Shown piece by piece: positions 22,672 to 34,400 of a stretch of DNA of 46,005 bases. Positions within the stretch are counted from its first letter, which is position 1. Each line of letters starts with the position of its first letter. Source of the stretch: Klebsormidium nitens (lineage: Eukaryota; Streptophyta; Klebsormidiophyceae; Klebsormidiales; Klebsormidiaceae); the NCBI GenBank assembly GCA_000708835.1, contig DF237608.1, positions 1 through 46,005 on the forward strand, given 5' to 3'. The notes under the pieces are model-generated. The model made no database searches, was not told the DNA's origin, and saw only the letters and a program-made list of their open reading frames with translations. Made by a program: the position numbers and the translations under genes.

Positions 22672-25600
22672 TTATTCTTTAGTTTCGTCCGCAGCCGGCG
22701 GCCCGGGCAACTCTTTGAAAAGGAGGTCGTGCGCCAACGCCTCCCAAGAGATGGTCAACGACATGAGGCAGCACTTGAGGTTCGTCTCGTCGGGGACGTC
22801 TTGGGTTGCCGCCAAATATACCTGCAGTCAGGGCATACGACACTTGCTGACTCGGAACCTTGCAGATTGCAAATCAGTTGCTTCGCAGATGATCCGGGGC
22901 TCGACAGGCTTTCTGCTTCTGTGCTGAAGTACCATCGTCTGGTCCAAATTGTCATACAGACTTGCGGACAGGAAGTGTTTCGCGAGACTAGCTCCTCACT
23001 TCACTAAGCACAAGTTCACCGACCTGGCAATTGGCTTGAATCAATCCAGAGACCTCCTCCAAAAGAACAAAACTGCATAACGGTCTGGTTTTAGACAGGA
23101 ACCAAAGCAAGGCGATGATGCACAAACTGGTTCCTCCGGAATGACGAAGACCTCCGACGGATCCCCATCGACATCCCTCGACGTCGTACCAGCTTTTGTA
23201 GCCTCCTTCGAAGCATCCTGAAAAGCCTTGTCCCAACAAGCCCTGCCCTGAATCGTTCTTTGCAGATCAAAAAATCAAATGGACTCAAGATCATGATGAA
23301 CTAAAGACAGCCGAATATTCACAAATTAATCGCAACTTGCAACTCAAGAGCATCAAGCCCTCAAAACCTCACCTGAGCTAGATTGCGTGCAGTGGTTGCT
23401 GCCGCTGCCGCCGCCTTTTTGGCGAAGTCCCCAAACCCTAGCCGCTTCTTGTTCTGCTCCATCTCGAACCGCGCGGTCGGACTGCTGGCGTCGTCATCGG
23501 TTGACGGTTGCGGCTCTTCACCGCCTGTCTTGTCGGCCTTTGTTTTTGAGGAGCCCTCGCTTTCTGAAAGAGAACAGATTGGCGTTCGTTCACACGTTTC
23601 CACAATCCGTAAGCAGGGGAGGACGCAGACCTTGATATGCTTGTAACATTTTTTGTGTCTGGTGGGTCCTCGCCTATGGAAGTAAAACCACAACCAAGTC
23701 TTTCCGTCATTCTAACGACCGGAACCTTCTGAAGGCGAAGAAACATTTTGATTTCGATGCGATGATGAGAGGGTCACCGACAATCACTTTCAAGCATGTT
23801 CTTAGTACATGCATCGTGAGTCTGATTGTGTTGTCCCTTCAGAAACGGGAAAGCTTGGAAAGTTCGTCGCCCAACAATTGAAAAAGTTGTTGTTGCTGAG
23901 ATCGCTCAGCGCATGTTCGAATAAGGCGTAAAAGCATCTCCGAGAATAGCCCGTACCTCGCACTCCCGACCCTGCCACGTCAGCCTGAGATCTGGGAGAG
24001 GTCCAAACAGAGCGGTCTAAGAATCCGGCAAAGGTCCGTACCTCGCACTCCCGACACTGCCACGTCAGCCTCCCCCCTGCCCCCTGGTCCCCGCATCACC
24101 AGTCGCTCCGCCCGGCCGGACGTTGCGGTGAAGAGACCGCCCATGCGGCCGCGGCCGCCTGGAACGAAAAAAGGCTCCAGTGTGAACAGGCGCTCAAAGG
24201 ACGTCAGCAGACACCAAAAAACGCGAAGTCAAATGCTTGCACCACCGTTCTACGTCAGTGTTACGTCAGAGAACGCAGAACACGTTGTGTCGAACCCTTG
24301 CACTGCCTTTCCATCTGAACATTGATACGATCAGTGGACAGTTCTCCTTTGATCGACGAACCCCGAAACCCAACGGATGTGAGTGCCGTACATAGTTTCT
24401 TTCTTTCTTACTAACTTGTCGGTTGGAGCATCGTCCTTCAGCCGAGATTGCAACTCTCACTGGCAACACTTGAATCATGTGGAAGGATTGCTCCCACAAA
24501 AGACACTACTTTTGCCCGGGCTCTTTTTGTCTGTATAAACCCTGCTTGTTCCTACAGCGACAGCCCACTTGAAAGCCCTTGGACTTTCCATACCAGGGCC
24601 GTTCTCTCCGTTTCATCACATTCTTTACCTCCGAAAAGCCGAAAGGCAGCTGACTGAGATCAGCACGGGACCTTAGCCGTGACATGAACATTCTTGACAT
24701 ACTCAGGACACCTCCTCGATTCTATTCGAGAGGGCAGACGTTTGAAAAGCAGCTGCGTTGCTGAAGAAGAATAAGAAGCTACGAGGCGGCGCCCCTAGCG
24801 AAAGAGTTGCTCAGGTGAGCGTTCGACACTCACTGTTGAACGCCTCCTTAACCAGGTCGTACCCCACAAAGCCGGAGAATAATGTAACCTGCACAGCAGC
24901 GCACCGCACACTTTGAGTTTCAACATTTGAGGAGAACGCCGGTAAGGAGGCAATCAACAAAAGCTGATTGGCTTACACGTCATCCGTGGACATTTGCAGA
25001 CGAGGGGAAATAACGTTCTGGAGTTTGCTGGCAAAGGATTCAGATCGGGGAGTCGGAAAGTAATTTTCCAGGCCAGACGCGACGTGAAAGCAACAGCGAG
25101 GTGTCTGCAAAGGAACGACTGACTGGGCGTCTCAATGCCCACAGCTTCAATACAAAGCTTTCTTCAGACAGCGGCGATGGAACAAGAACACAAAAAAACC
25201 TCTGCATGATATCTCCAGGCTTCACCCAATCTGATCTGTCCTTCAAAGGACGGCAGGAAAAGCAGCCGTTCTCACTTTTGGCGAGGTCCCAGTTTCCTCC
25301 AGGACGTTCGCCTCTTTGCTCGTCCGGGGGGTGCCGCTGTGGTCGCTGCCCGAGAAAGCCGCCCCCCCGTTTGCATTAAGCAGGACGCAGAAGCAGTGGT
25401 CGGGGTCAGAGATAACCTGCATACGGTTAGCACTGTTTCAGCGACATCGACGTGGAGTTAGAAAGGGACCAACAGTCACGAGTATGCACCAAAACATCTT
25501 TCTGCGCCTTTACGTCAAACAATGTTATCTCCAAATCTCCCGCCGCTCTGCCAAACGGTGACTTTCACGCGTCGAACTAGAAAAGCGACATCAAAACATC

Positions 25601-28600
25601 TTTTTGGAGCCTTTACGTCAAGCAATGCTATCTCCCTATCTCCCGCCGCTCTGCCAAACGGTGACTGTCACTCGTCGAACTAGAGAAGCGACGATGCTGG
25701 CCATAAGAGCTGTGTCTCGAAAGGCGGCTTCAAGCACAACCAGACCTGCTTAAGAAGAGCGGGAAGCACTAGTTTATCTCACCACGGAGTCAAAAGTGTC
25801 GTCGTAATCGTCGACAGCAAAACAGATGTCTGGATATGCGGGCGTGGTTTGCGAGGCCTGCAACGGAAGAATCGGCCTTCAGCATTTTCATTGAATGCGG
25901 TTCTCAAGCACTGCTTTGCTATCCAGCTTAGCGTGTGGATTGTAGATTCAAACTGACAAAGCGGTACCGTCGACGACTCTAGGATGGTGATGAAGTGGAG
26001 AAGCGGGGACGGGTGCGGCTCTGGCATTTGTCGAGATTGCGTTTTGCGTTCTTCTACGACCTTCACCCGGTTTCTTTCCTTGCCATCCAAAAGGGCTTCC
26101 ATTCAATGGAAGTGAGCCTAAGAGATGCAGCACTTGAGAAATACCAGTTCCAGGTCCAAGAAAAAGTCAAGTCAATAAAATCCGTGTTCCATGTCGGACT
26201 CTTTCGTGAATACAAGTAAGGAGCTCATGAAAGATCCCCTTACAGGACCCATGAGCTTTTCCGCAGAAGACACACTCCGTGTTGCAGGAACGCAGTGATT
26301 GACAGATGCTATTTCATCTACTGGAGCAAGAGGTTGGCCCGCTATGGCAAAACGAAGTGCAAATTCAAGCTTCGTGAAGGCTCTACGAACCTACGAGCCC
26401 CGCTATACCACCAAAACTGAACGGCCGTTCTGCGTCTTCATTGCAGGTAAACAAGCTAACAATCGACCCCGAAGCCAGTCTGTATCCACGAAAGTGGAGC
26501 ATGATACATTTTGCACCAGCTTGCAAGAGCCAGAAAGGGGAGCAATCACGGCAGAATAAGAAGATGTTAAAGACGAGAAGCAGCGAATCCTGAACGGGAA
26601 GGATGAGCGACGAGAGGGGAAGGACGGATGCGAAGCTGACCTTTGACGTGTCCATGTCAATGCGCGCACGGCTGGGGGAGGCATACACGGTCTTGGTGAC
26701 TTTGTACAGGGGTGTGACGGGAGCGCCGCCAGCCTTTCGGTGAAGCTCCAAAGCCTTGCGACTGGAAAGGAGCGGGAAAGAGTCTGCACCAAACTGTCTG
26801 TCGACTGACAATAATCTGACTGCCTTGCAACATGGGCAATACGCTGACGTCATTGAATATTGCCCGCCCACCTTCCGGTGATGCCAAAACGTTGCGATTG
26901 GGAAAGAACGGGAAAGAGTTTGTCACAGAGCTTTCCTTGCTGAGTGCGAATGCTCTGTCTGCCTTGCAACATGGGCAATGCACTGACGTCATCGGATAGT
27001 ATCTGTCATACTGCCTGCCCTGCGGCAATGCTCCATTTCCTTGCGAATGAGGAACAACGGAGGAGGTGTAGCTTCCGTACTCCTTTCTGATCGCTGACGA
27101 TCTGACTGGGCGACCCGTTGACCCCATTGCATATGCTAACTGGCCCACAAGTGTCGCTCTGTCGACTGTTGCTGTGCCTCACGGGAGTGAGAAACTACGA
27201 GAGAGCCTTTGGTATAGTCTTGGAAGCTCTTGTCTAGCAGGCATTCGCTTCTGATAAGACTTTTTTCCGCTTTTCTATAGGAGGTCGTCGGCACTTGCTG
27301 GAAATCACGCGCAATCACCGACGGCTTTCAAAGATCTAACGGCCCGGATCCGGTCGGCAATATGATGAGGGTTTCCGTACCATGAAATCTGAACAGAAAT
27401 GTGCAAGTCCTATGAACAATCAGTGCCCAGATCCGTTACGTAAGAAAAGGAAAGACGTCTGGCTTACCTGCAGACCGCGACTGTGAGCGCGAACGTGGTA
27501 TGTGCAATCAGGTTGAGGTAGAACGTCCGCCGCCAGTCGACGACGAACTCCCGCTGGTTGCTCTCCGAGTTGGGCCCGCCCTTGGAGCTGCCCTTTCCCA
27601 GCACCGACGACAACTGCGAGAGATAAACGTTACAAAGAATGACCAATATGCAGTTCATTCGAGAAAAGGTTGGGAAGTGGTGATTCGAGGTGGCTCGTCG
27701 TTCCTGAAAAACGAGAGGTCGTTTTGGCACTCTTAGAGGTAGCGGAATGTCACAGGCCTAGAAATCCTCTGTCTAAACGCCCTTGTGTTCTGAGTAACCG
27801 TCTGACAGTCATGCGCTTCATCCTGTGCCGATTGTGACGGTGAGTGAGTGTAGAAACGAACTTTGAAAAGCCCCTCACGATCAAAAAATGCACTTGACAA
27901 AGCGATTGCTGCCCCCAAGTCGATGCACGAAGCGATAAAAAGGCCGAGTATGAAAAAAAGTATCAGCTACAAAAAGAGAACAGAAATAAGGGAGAGAAGA
28001 AGAACCAGGAAACCTTACGTCCGGCTGCCACCGCTTGACGAAGAAAGGCGCAAGTCGGCCTGGCCCCTGGACGCCGGACGGCGTGAGCTGTCCGAGCTCG
28101 TCCGCAAGCTGCATCCGGTCTTCCAGCATGACACTCTGCACGGCGGAGCAGGCTGCTGATGTCAGGAACATGGACGATGGTGTCAATGAGGTAAAACGGT
28201 TTATGCGGACGTTTGTTAAAATGACTGCACCAATTGCCAAAACGATCATAACGATTCGGTACCGATTTGGAGGTGACTATCCCATAAGATATGGCGGTTG
28301 ATCGGCACCTTCAAAGAAACAGACGTGACATGGTGGTTCAAAGAACCTTGATCAACGGAGTGAGCATGCTTGTGTTCACATTGAAAGACCATGACCTGAA
28401 GTTTGCACGTTAAGGTCTTAAAGCGAGGTCGACGAAGGCACTTTACTTTCAGAGTGAACGTAAGAAGGGAAATCTCGAAATGGAACATTCTCCTGCCCCT
28501 TTTATGCACGAAATTGAATCTTCCTCTAGCGGAGGTATCCGCTAGTAAGGCAAAACCACTTCCATCTTCTAGCAATTTGCCTGGAATTCAAGCCTGAAAA

Positions 28601-30111
28601 TAAGCGCTCTACATAAACGACCTCCAAGTCCAACCAGTCCAGACACGACTGCCACTCACATGCTTCCTAACAAAGAAGAGCATGTCGTCCTGTGCTTTCG
28701 ACCCCTTGGCCGCCCCTCGTACGAAGAATGTGTCCACCAGGTCCTTCCAGTATTTGCTGCCCCCCTCGGACTCCCCGTCTGCCTGCACCGCCTTAGTGGC
28801 CAGCGCGGGATGCAGAAGCGAGTCCGAGTGCTTTCGGACGTCATCAAGAAGCGTCCGCCTGCATTTGTGATGAGCAAGTTTGTGACACACGAACCGATTC
28901 AGGAGAATGGAACGTCCTTGTGTTCGAATGGTGACGTAGGAGCGAGTCGGAAGGTTCAAAGGAAAAGTGTCCGCCCAATTCACGGGACCTGGGCTTTGAA
29001 GACAAGCGACTTGATAAAGAGGAAGGAAGTAGTGGCAAAGCCTGCAATCAATCAACTCCCTTGTATTCTGATGGTGACATGTAGGAGCGAGTCGGAGGGT
29101 TCTAAGGAAAGTGTCCGCCCATTTCACGGGACCCGGGCTTTGAAGGACACGCGACTCGATGAAGAGGAAGGAAGTACTGTCGAAGCCTGCAATCGGCAAC
29201 TGGCGTTGTAGAGAACGACTGAGAAGACGGAATGTAAAGACCGATGGTTGAGGTGGTATGAGAACCGAGTTCAATTGGTCGAACGTCCTCCAGAACGTCG
29301 CCTGCAAATGGCGGAAAATCTGAGCTGTAGTGAGAGCGACTTAATAAGGAATGGACGTAGAGGGGTCGTTGAAAATAAAGAGGAAGACGTTTCTCTCTTA
29401 TATGAAGGAGCGAGTCCAGAGTTTTTGGGCGTCCACTGAAAGCACCGACTGCGACCAGTGAGAAAGTAAGATTCAGGAAGCGATTTTAGGAAGATGAAGG
29501 AAGTTTTTAAGAAGTGTACGCGTGCAATTCATAAGCAAGGCTTTGCGGTGCTTCGAAAAGAACAGAAGAGTCTGTTTTGAGGTATGGAGTATGAGTGCTC
29601 TTGAACAAGCTCAAAGAGGGCCGCCTGCAATCGGTAGGCAAACTCGCTTTGATTAAAAGCGACTCGATTCAAGTTGGAGGAGTTGCGAAACAAGGAACAG
29701 GGAGCCTTTGGAACAATCAAACATCTCAACTTACTTTCAGGTAGTTGGTTGTGCTGTTCAATGGAGTATCAGGATGACGTAATGTGACTTTGTCTAGATG
29801 ACGGACACCTCATCTTCAACACTCGAGCCTACAATGTAAAAAGTAGTCTGAAGAATCAACGTGTTGTCTTTTCAGGAAAGAGTATTCTAAAGTACTCAGC
29901 GTGCTCGCCTAGAATCAGGTGCAGTCTTCTCTTCGGCGGACCCCTCCTCCACGACTTTTTCTTTGCCCTTGTCTTGACTGGCACTCTCCACAGGCAACGC
30001 CGCGGCGGCACCACCTTCTTGTGCACTCTTGTCTGCATCTCCTCCCCCATATGCTTCAGGATCGCTTGCTCCAGACGGACCGTCCAACTCGGCGGGCTTA
30101 GTGGACGCCAT
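22672..30111 (-). CDS. DUF2045 (KIAA0930-like) conserved protein
   Basis: Twelve exons, complement(join(22672..22821, 23128..23217, 23373..23563, 24042..24158, 24834..24888, 25276..25416, 25783..25857, 26641..26761, 27468..27613, 28019..28135, 28660..28858, 29909..30111)), encode 534 residues with all phases consistent. The ATG at 30111 has strong context (AGCATGG). Blocks shared in order with animal KIAA0930: DDMLFFVRK (125-132), DWRRTFYLNLIAHT...AVC (about 197-221), KTVYASPSR (about 244), YPDICFAVDDYDDTF, GFVGYDLVKEAF, ERLVMRGPGGRGEADVAVS (about 370-388) and the C-terminal LKCCLMSLTISWEALAHDLL. Residues 1-65 are acidic and disordered, and 392-455 hold a Lys/Ala-rich stretch. The biochemical function of the family is unknown. 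Less certain points are the GC donor of intron 1 and the exon 11 donor (CCA|GTTTGT). The 5' end faces the GMI1-like gene. Several introns carry tandem duplications. Confidence 0.85.
23951..24071 (-). repeat. Duplicated exon 9 end with its splice donor (DUF2045 gene)
   Basis: A 36-bp block is present at 24036-24071 and again at 23951-23986, period 85, with one mismatch. On the minus strand it reads AGGCTGACGTGGCAG...GTGCGAG|GTACGG, so it includes the last about 30 coding bases of exon 9 and its donor. The downstream copy is a complete second donor inside intron 9. Using it would add 85 bases and shift the frame. Confidence 0.85.
25491..25692 (+). repeat. 102-bp tandem duplication in intron 6 of the DUF2045 gene
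   Basis: Copies start at 25491 and 25593, both with AAAACATCTTT, then CCTTTACGTCAA-CAATG, ATCTCCCGCCGCTCTGCCAAA and TCGAACTAGA(A/G)AAGCGAC. Roughly one base in ten differs. Both copies are intronic. Confidence 0.9.
26733..27010 (-). repeat. Diverged duplication of the exon 5 acceptor region (DUF2045 gene)
   Basis: Unit 1 (about 26733-26869) contains the first bases of exon 5 and its acceptor; unit 2 (about 26871-27008, period 137-139) repeats this in the upstream intron. Shared words include ATGGGCAAT(A/G)C(G/A)CTGACGTCAT and GGGAAAGAGT(C/T)TG. On the minus strand the used acceptor reads TTTCCAG|TCGCAA, while the duplicate reads TTCCCAATCGCAA, so its AG is lost. Confidence 0.8.
28917..29201 (+). 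repeat. 143-bp tandem duplication in intron 1 of the DUF2045 gene
   Basis: Copies begin at 28917 and 29060 with CTTGT, then TGGTGAC and TAGGAGCGAGTCGGA, GTGTCCGCCCA-TTCACGGGAC, GGGCTTTGAAG and AGGAAGGAAGTA, each ending GCCTGCAATC. A weak third echo (GAAGGAGCGAGTCCAGAG) is at about 29404. The duplication starts 59 bp upstream of the exon 2 acceptor. Confidence 0.88.
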
Positions 30112-31487
30112 GCTTTTGGTAGCCCTTTGAACAGTCTGCACAGAATAGATTGATTAGCTTCTCCATGTGATCAGAAACATCTCAGTTCATCTTAGATCAG
30201 ACCTATGTTGAGGTGTGTAAATTCCGCGGGCTTGAAGAAAGTAGAATTTAGAACCCAGAACTAGCATGCTCCGCACCCGTCCCCACCCTAAACCCCCACC
30301 CTAACTGAAGCCGTACCAGGCAGTGAGCTAACTCAAAAGAACCGGAACAAACGCAAATTCGAAACTACTCAAGACTACTGATCAGGACCTCTTTTCAATG
30401 GTTATTGTATCAACAACTAAGGGTTTCAAACTGCCCAAGCAGAGCAGAAGAAGTTGTCAAAGCGAGGCGCTCCCTTTGCACTCTCGTCGTTCATGGAGTC
30501 TGTGCTGTGATTGTGTTTCACTGCATTCTGAAGAATTGGCCGGGATTGTCAACCGTCTGGTTGTGTTGAAAAGGGAGGTGAATGCAAAAATGAGAAATCA
30601 CAAAGCAGTAGACAAAACCTGCTACATGACCAACAATCACCTCAATACCCTCGAGGATCTTACTTTCCAAACACTTTCTTGAATCAAACTCAACGAATGT
30701 GAAGCTTTGGGCGTGTTTGAAAAGTTTAAAAAGCCCAACAAATGACTGAAAACAAACAACAACGTCCCATAACCACAAGAGAGAAGCTTGCCTACCCTGC
30801 CTTGTTTCAAACCATTCAGCAATCTGCGAGATTGGCTGCTTACAATGCAGAGACTTTGCAAGAGCCTCGATCACCAAATGGGCGCTCGAGAAACGACGCC
30901 CTGGCCGTTTGCAAATTGCATGCAGCTAGGATTCGGAGATGATTCTGACTTTCAGCTAGCTAGCTCTCGCGTGCTCCCTCGTCCTTCCGGCGTTGCACAG
31001 CACTTGCATGGTTCCGCCGCTTTGGTAGAGAATGGTAACGGAATCAGAACGAAAAGCATAATCGACGGTCCCATCAGCCCCCTTGAATCGACGGTGATAA
31101 GTAGGGCCCGAAATTCCGCGCCATCCCCTCCTCGAATTGCGCGTTTTAATGGACGGTGGAGATTTAATCTTGCAAGGCCTTGCTTCCATCCAAGATTCTC
31201 AGAGAGAAGAGCGCAATGCATCTCGTCCGTTCAACTCAAAACGCCCTAGACCGACGGCAGCAAACGGTTTCAGTCGCATGCAAGTCGCTTTCAAAGAAAG
31301 GGACGGGAGGCAGTCCTGTGCGAGTGCAAATGGGCAGCGTCGCGAGTGCAATCGCGGCAGACATTTCTGGCCTCGAGTGCAATCGAGGCAGCCGATACTT
31401 ACTCAGTTACTGCTTGCCGCAACTTGCAGCAGATAAAAGCAGAGGAATTTGAGAGGAGAGACAAAAGTGAAAGTACGTCGTGCAAAG
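30112..31487. promoter_or_regulatory. Divergent upstream region, DUF2045 and GMI1-like genes
   Basis: 1.38 kb between opposed start codons. A good acceptor (TCTATTCTGTGCAG) on the minus strand just before the DUF2045 ATG suggests a 5'-UTR intron there. A repeated word, GAGTGCAA(T)CG-GGCAG, occurs near 31322, 31347 and 31375. A CTT(N)7AAG site lies at 31288-31300. No open frame resembles a known family. Confidence 0.5.
31288..31300 (+). promoter_or_regulatory. CTT(N)7AAG motif, possible SOG1-type site
   Basis: CTTTCAAAGAAAG lies 188 bp upstream of the GMI1-like start. CTT(N)7AAG is the consensus bound by the Arabidopsis DNA-damage regulator SOG1, and Arabidopsis GMI1 is induced by gamma rays. 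Only six bases are specified, so about eleven such sites would occur by chance in this window. Confidence 0.25.
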
Positions 31488-34400
31488 ATGGAGACGCTTG
31501 AGAAAGATGGGATTGAGCCAAAGGCAGAGCCTTTTGCAGCTTCGGTTCGCTCTCCCCGCAAAGCCGTCCCTGCAGGGGCTTTGATCATCGACCTAGACGA
31601 GGAAGATGAGTCCGCGGGTCAAGGGGTGACCCAGCTGGAAGAGGCAAGCGGTCAAAACATGGAGACCGAGGTGGCGCAAAATGTTCCAACGCTAGTTCCT
31701 AATAAGCGAGCTGGCGATGGGGATGATTTGCAGCAGCCTGCGCAAAAGAAGCAGAAGGGGCTGGCTCCTGCGCGCGCGCCAGCTAGGAAGACTCTAGCAT
31801 ACACGGAGACTCTTGCAACTAGAAGGGACTGGAAGAAGCGTCGGGAGGGGGCAGAGGGCCAAAGTGGCCCAAGCGTGGAGGTTGAGAGGAGGGCGCCGGT
31901 TGCTTCATCAGAAGGGTCACCGTCTCGAACAGAATCGGCTGCAGTTGACACTCCGCTTCAGCGGGAGGTGGCTCGAGGGGCGGGGCAGGGGCTGGTGTCA
32001 GTGCAGAGTGGGGGCTTGAGGGTGTGGTAAGTTTTCTGGAAACCTGGTAAACTGAAAGCTGCGTGCTTGTTCATCTTCACTTAGCTTTGTTGGCACCAGG
32101 ATTCCTCTTCCTTTATTTGTTGAACACTGCATAACATTAAGCAGTGGTTCATTGTGATTGACAGTACGTGCTTGTGTCCAGGAGAGGGTGCTTGTGGACT
32201 GGTTTCTTAAGAGACGCTTGAAATGGGGGCCGCTTACATTCTGCATAAGTTGTTGAATCAGAAGAAAATATTCCCGTAAGTTCTTGGCAGCTGGGGGAGA
32301 GTCCTTCTGAACCGCTTGCTTGCCAGTTCTGGACCCCGTGCTGAATAATTTTCAAAATTGGAAATCAGGGGGCTTAGGTGAATGCATACACAGGGATGAA
32401 TCGGAAAGGATTTCCAAGGTCGACCAACCAGCACCATGTGTTAGCACCTTACTATTTCTGCACATTTTTGGAAATGCCTACAACCATCAAGGTATTGTAG
32501 TAGTAAGTATTCCGGGTACTCCTTATGATGTTTGGTTCACATGAGCATCAGAATGTCTCATGCTGACACTCCCAAACAGAGTGTTGGCTAACAATCACCC
32601 TTCACACGAGGCCCTTGTCCCCCCATTTAGAGCGTCACTTCGCCCTCACTTGACGCGCTAACAACTTGCCTTCTCGACACTATCCTTGCAGCCGGCTGGA
32701 CGTCACGCCCCCCATGCGAGCCGGTGTCAATGTCTCAGCCTTCTACCCTACTCTGGAGCGGGTCGTGACTGAGTATGCAGACAACTCAATCGCTGCCATT
32801 CTGCGGATGCTGGCAGATAGAGCGGCCATTGTTGGAAGCAACGTGTGGGTGAAGTTCGAAGGGTCAACACTGGAAGTTGGGGACGATGGCCCAGGTAGGC
32901 ATGCAATTGGTTTCCTCCGTTTTCCTGCCGTCCTTGTTTTCTACTTCCTCCCCCTCAAGCTGTTACTGTGGCCTTGTATCTATCTTGTGTGTGCCCCTTC
33001 TTTTTCCCTTCCATTCTCATGAACTGTCTGGAATGGCCAGCTTGTTGCCTATACTAAGAAGCTGCTTTTGTATCTCCAATGTTGAAGGCTCCACAGTTGG
33101 AGTGTCAAGGACAAAGAGTGGGGAAGTCAGGGTTAACCACTTCCACTGCAACCACCTTCCTGAGCTTTCATGGCCTTTCACTGTTCAAGCCTATTGCCAA
33201 ATTGAAGCGCCTTTCTCAGTTTTTTAGGAGGGCAAGAAAGTCCAACGCAGGAAAACACCCTTCCCTTAACCATGCTTTGACCTGTCGCATTTCACCTGTT
33301 TTGCAGGCATGACGCTCGACCAGTTCAAGAAGGCGATCAAACTGAGCGGAACAGGCAGAGGTCAGCGGAGCAAAGAAGAGATCCGAGCGCAGGTTCAAAA
33401 TCAGAAACCCCCGATGGGTCGCAACTCCACTTCGGCTTCGAGCGGTCAGTACGGGTACGGGCTGTTTGCGGGGTTTGCGGTGGCCAAGGAAATTACGATA
33501 ATGACGAAGGCGGAGGGCAGCCCGACTCTGACTTGCCATCTGAAGAAGTGAGTACCTGTATATTTTAAGCATCCCTTGCCGCGTTGGGGTTTAGGATCAG
33601 TTTGTGCGCTCGATCTGCATCTTATGGTCGCGTGGTTCTCTTCGTTGTGGCTACACAGGTGGCGTCTAGACCAGGTAGAGAAAGTTACGAAATGGGACCA
33701 ATACATGCAGTAGACATCAGGGGAAGTTTCGGGATGCAACTTGCGAGTCCTGATTTCTGGCTTCGCTCTACAATCTTTGCAAGCTTCTTTTTACTCAAAC
33801 TGCAGGCCAGCTCCATCTTAATTCTTGCCATGGAGAGCCGAAACTCTGCCTAGCACAATTCCACTTTGCTTCACCACCTGTGGGTGGCAATACGTATTGA
33901 ATATTTTGAATGGAAATGCAGTAAGGAATAGCGTGGAAAAAGCCAATAGTATACATAATTCACCCACAGGAAACCTGAGACTTCACATCAATCAGTTGCG
34001 GAGCTCAGAGTTGCACAGTTGCAGAGAATTATGGTTCCCCTCAAAATCGATCCGTTTCTACAGGGAGATCTGGGACTCGATGGACACGTCGTGGCAAGTC
34101 CCCTACGACGAGGGCGGCAGCCTCTTCCGCAACGCCCCGCACGGCACGCACATCGTCCTCCACCTCACCAACGACTACCACTACACCCGCGAACGCTCCG
34201 AACAGCTCCGCGCCGCTCTCTGCGCCGTGTGCTCCCCGTTCGCCGACATCGAGAAGGGACTGCCGTCCACGCTTCCGCCGCTGTTTGAGGGGGGAAAGCC
34301 GAAGGAAAAACAGCAGTTGGATAAGACGCTAGGGGAGAAGTTCCGGAGCTTGAAACGTCAGCCGATCGTGGTGACGTTCAACATGACGAAGCTGTTTGAG

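Noticed and set aside
28660-29211. 183-codon plus-strand open frame overlapping DUF2045 exon 2
   Set aside because: Its length comes from being antisense to exon 2 and from the tandem repeat in intron 1; the minus-strand frame carries the conserved DDMLFFVRK block.
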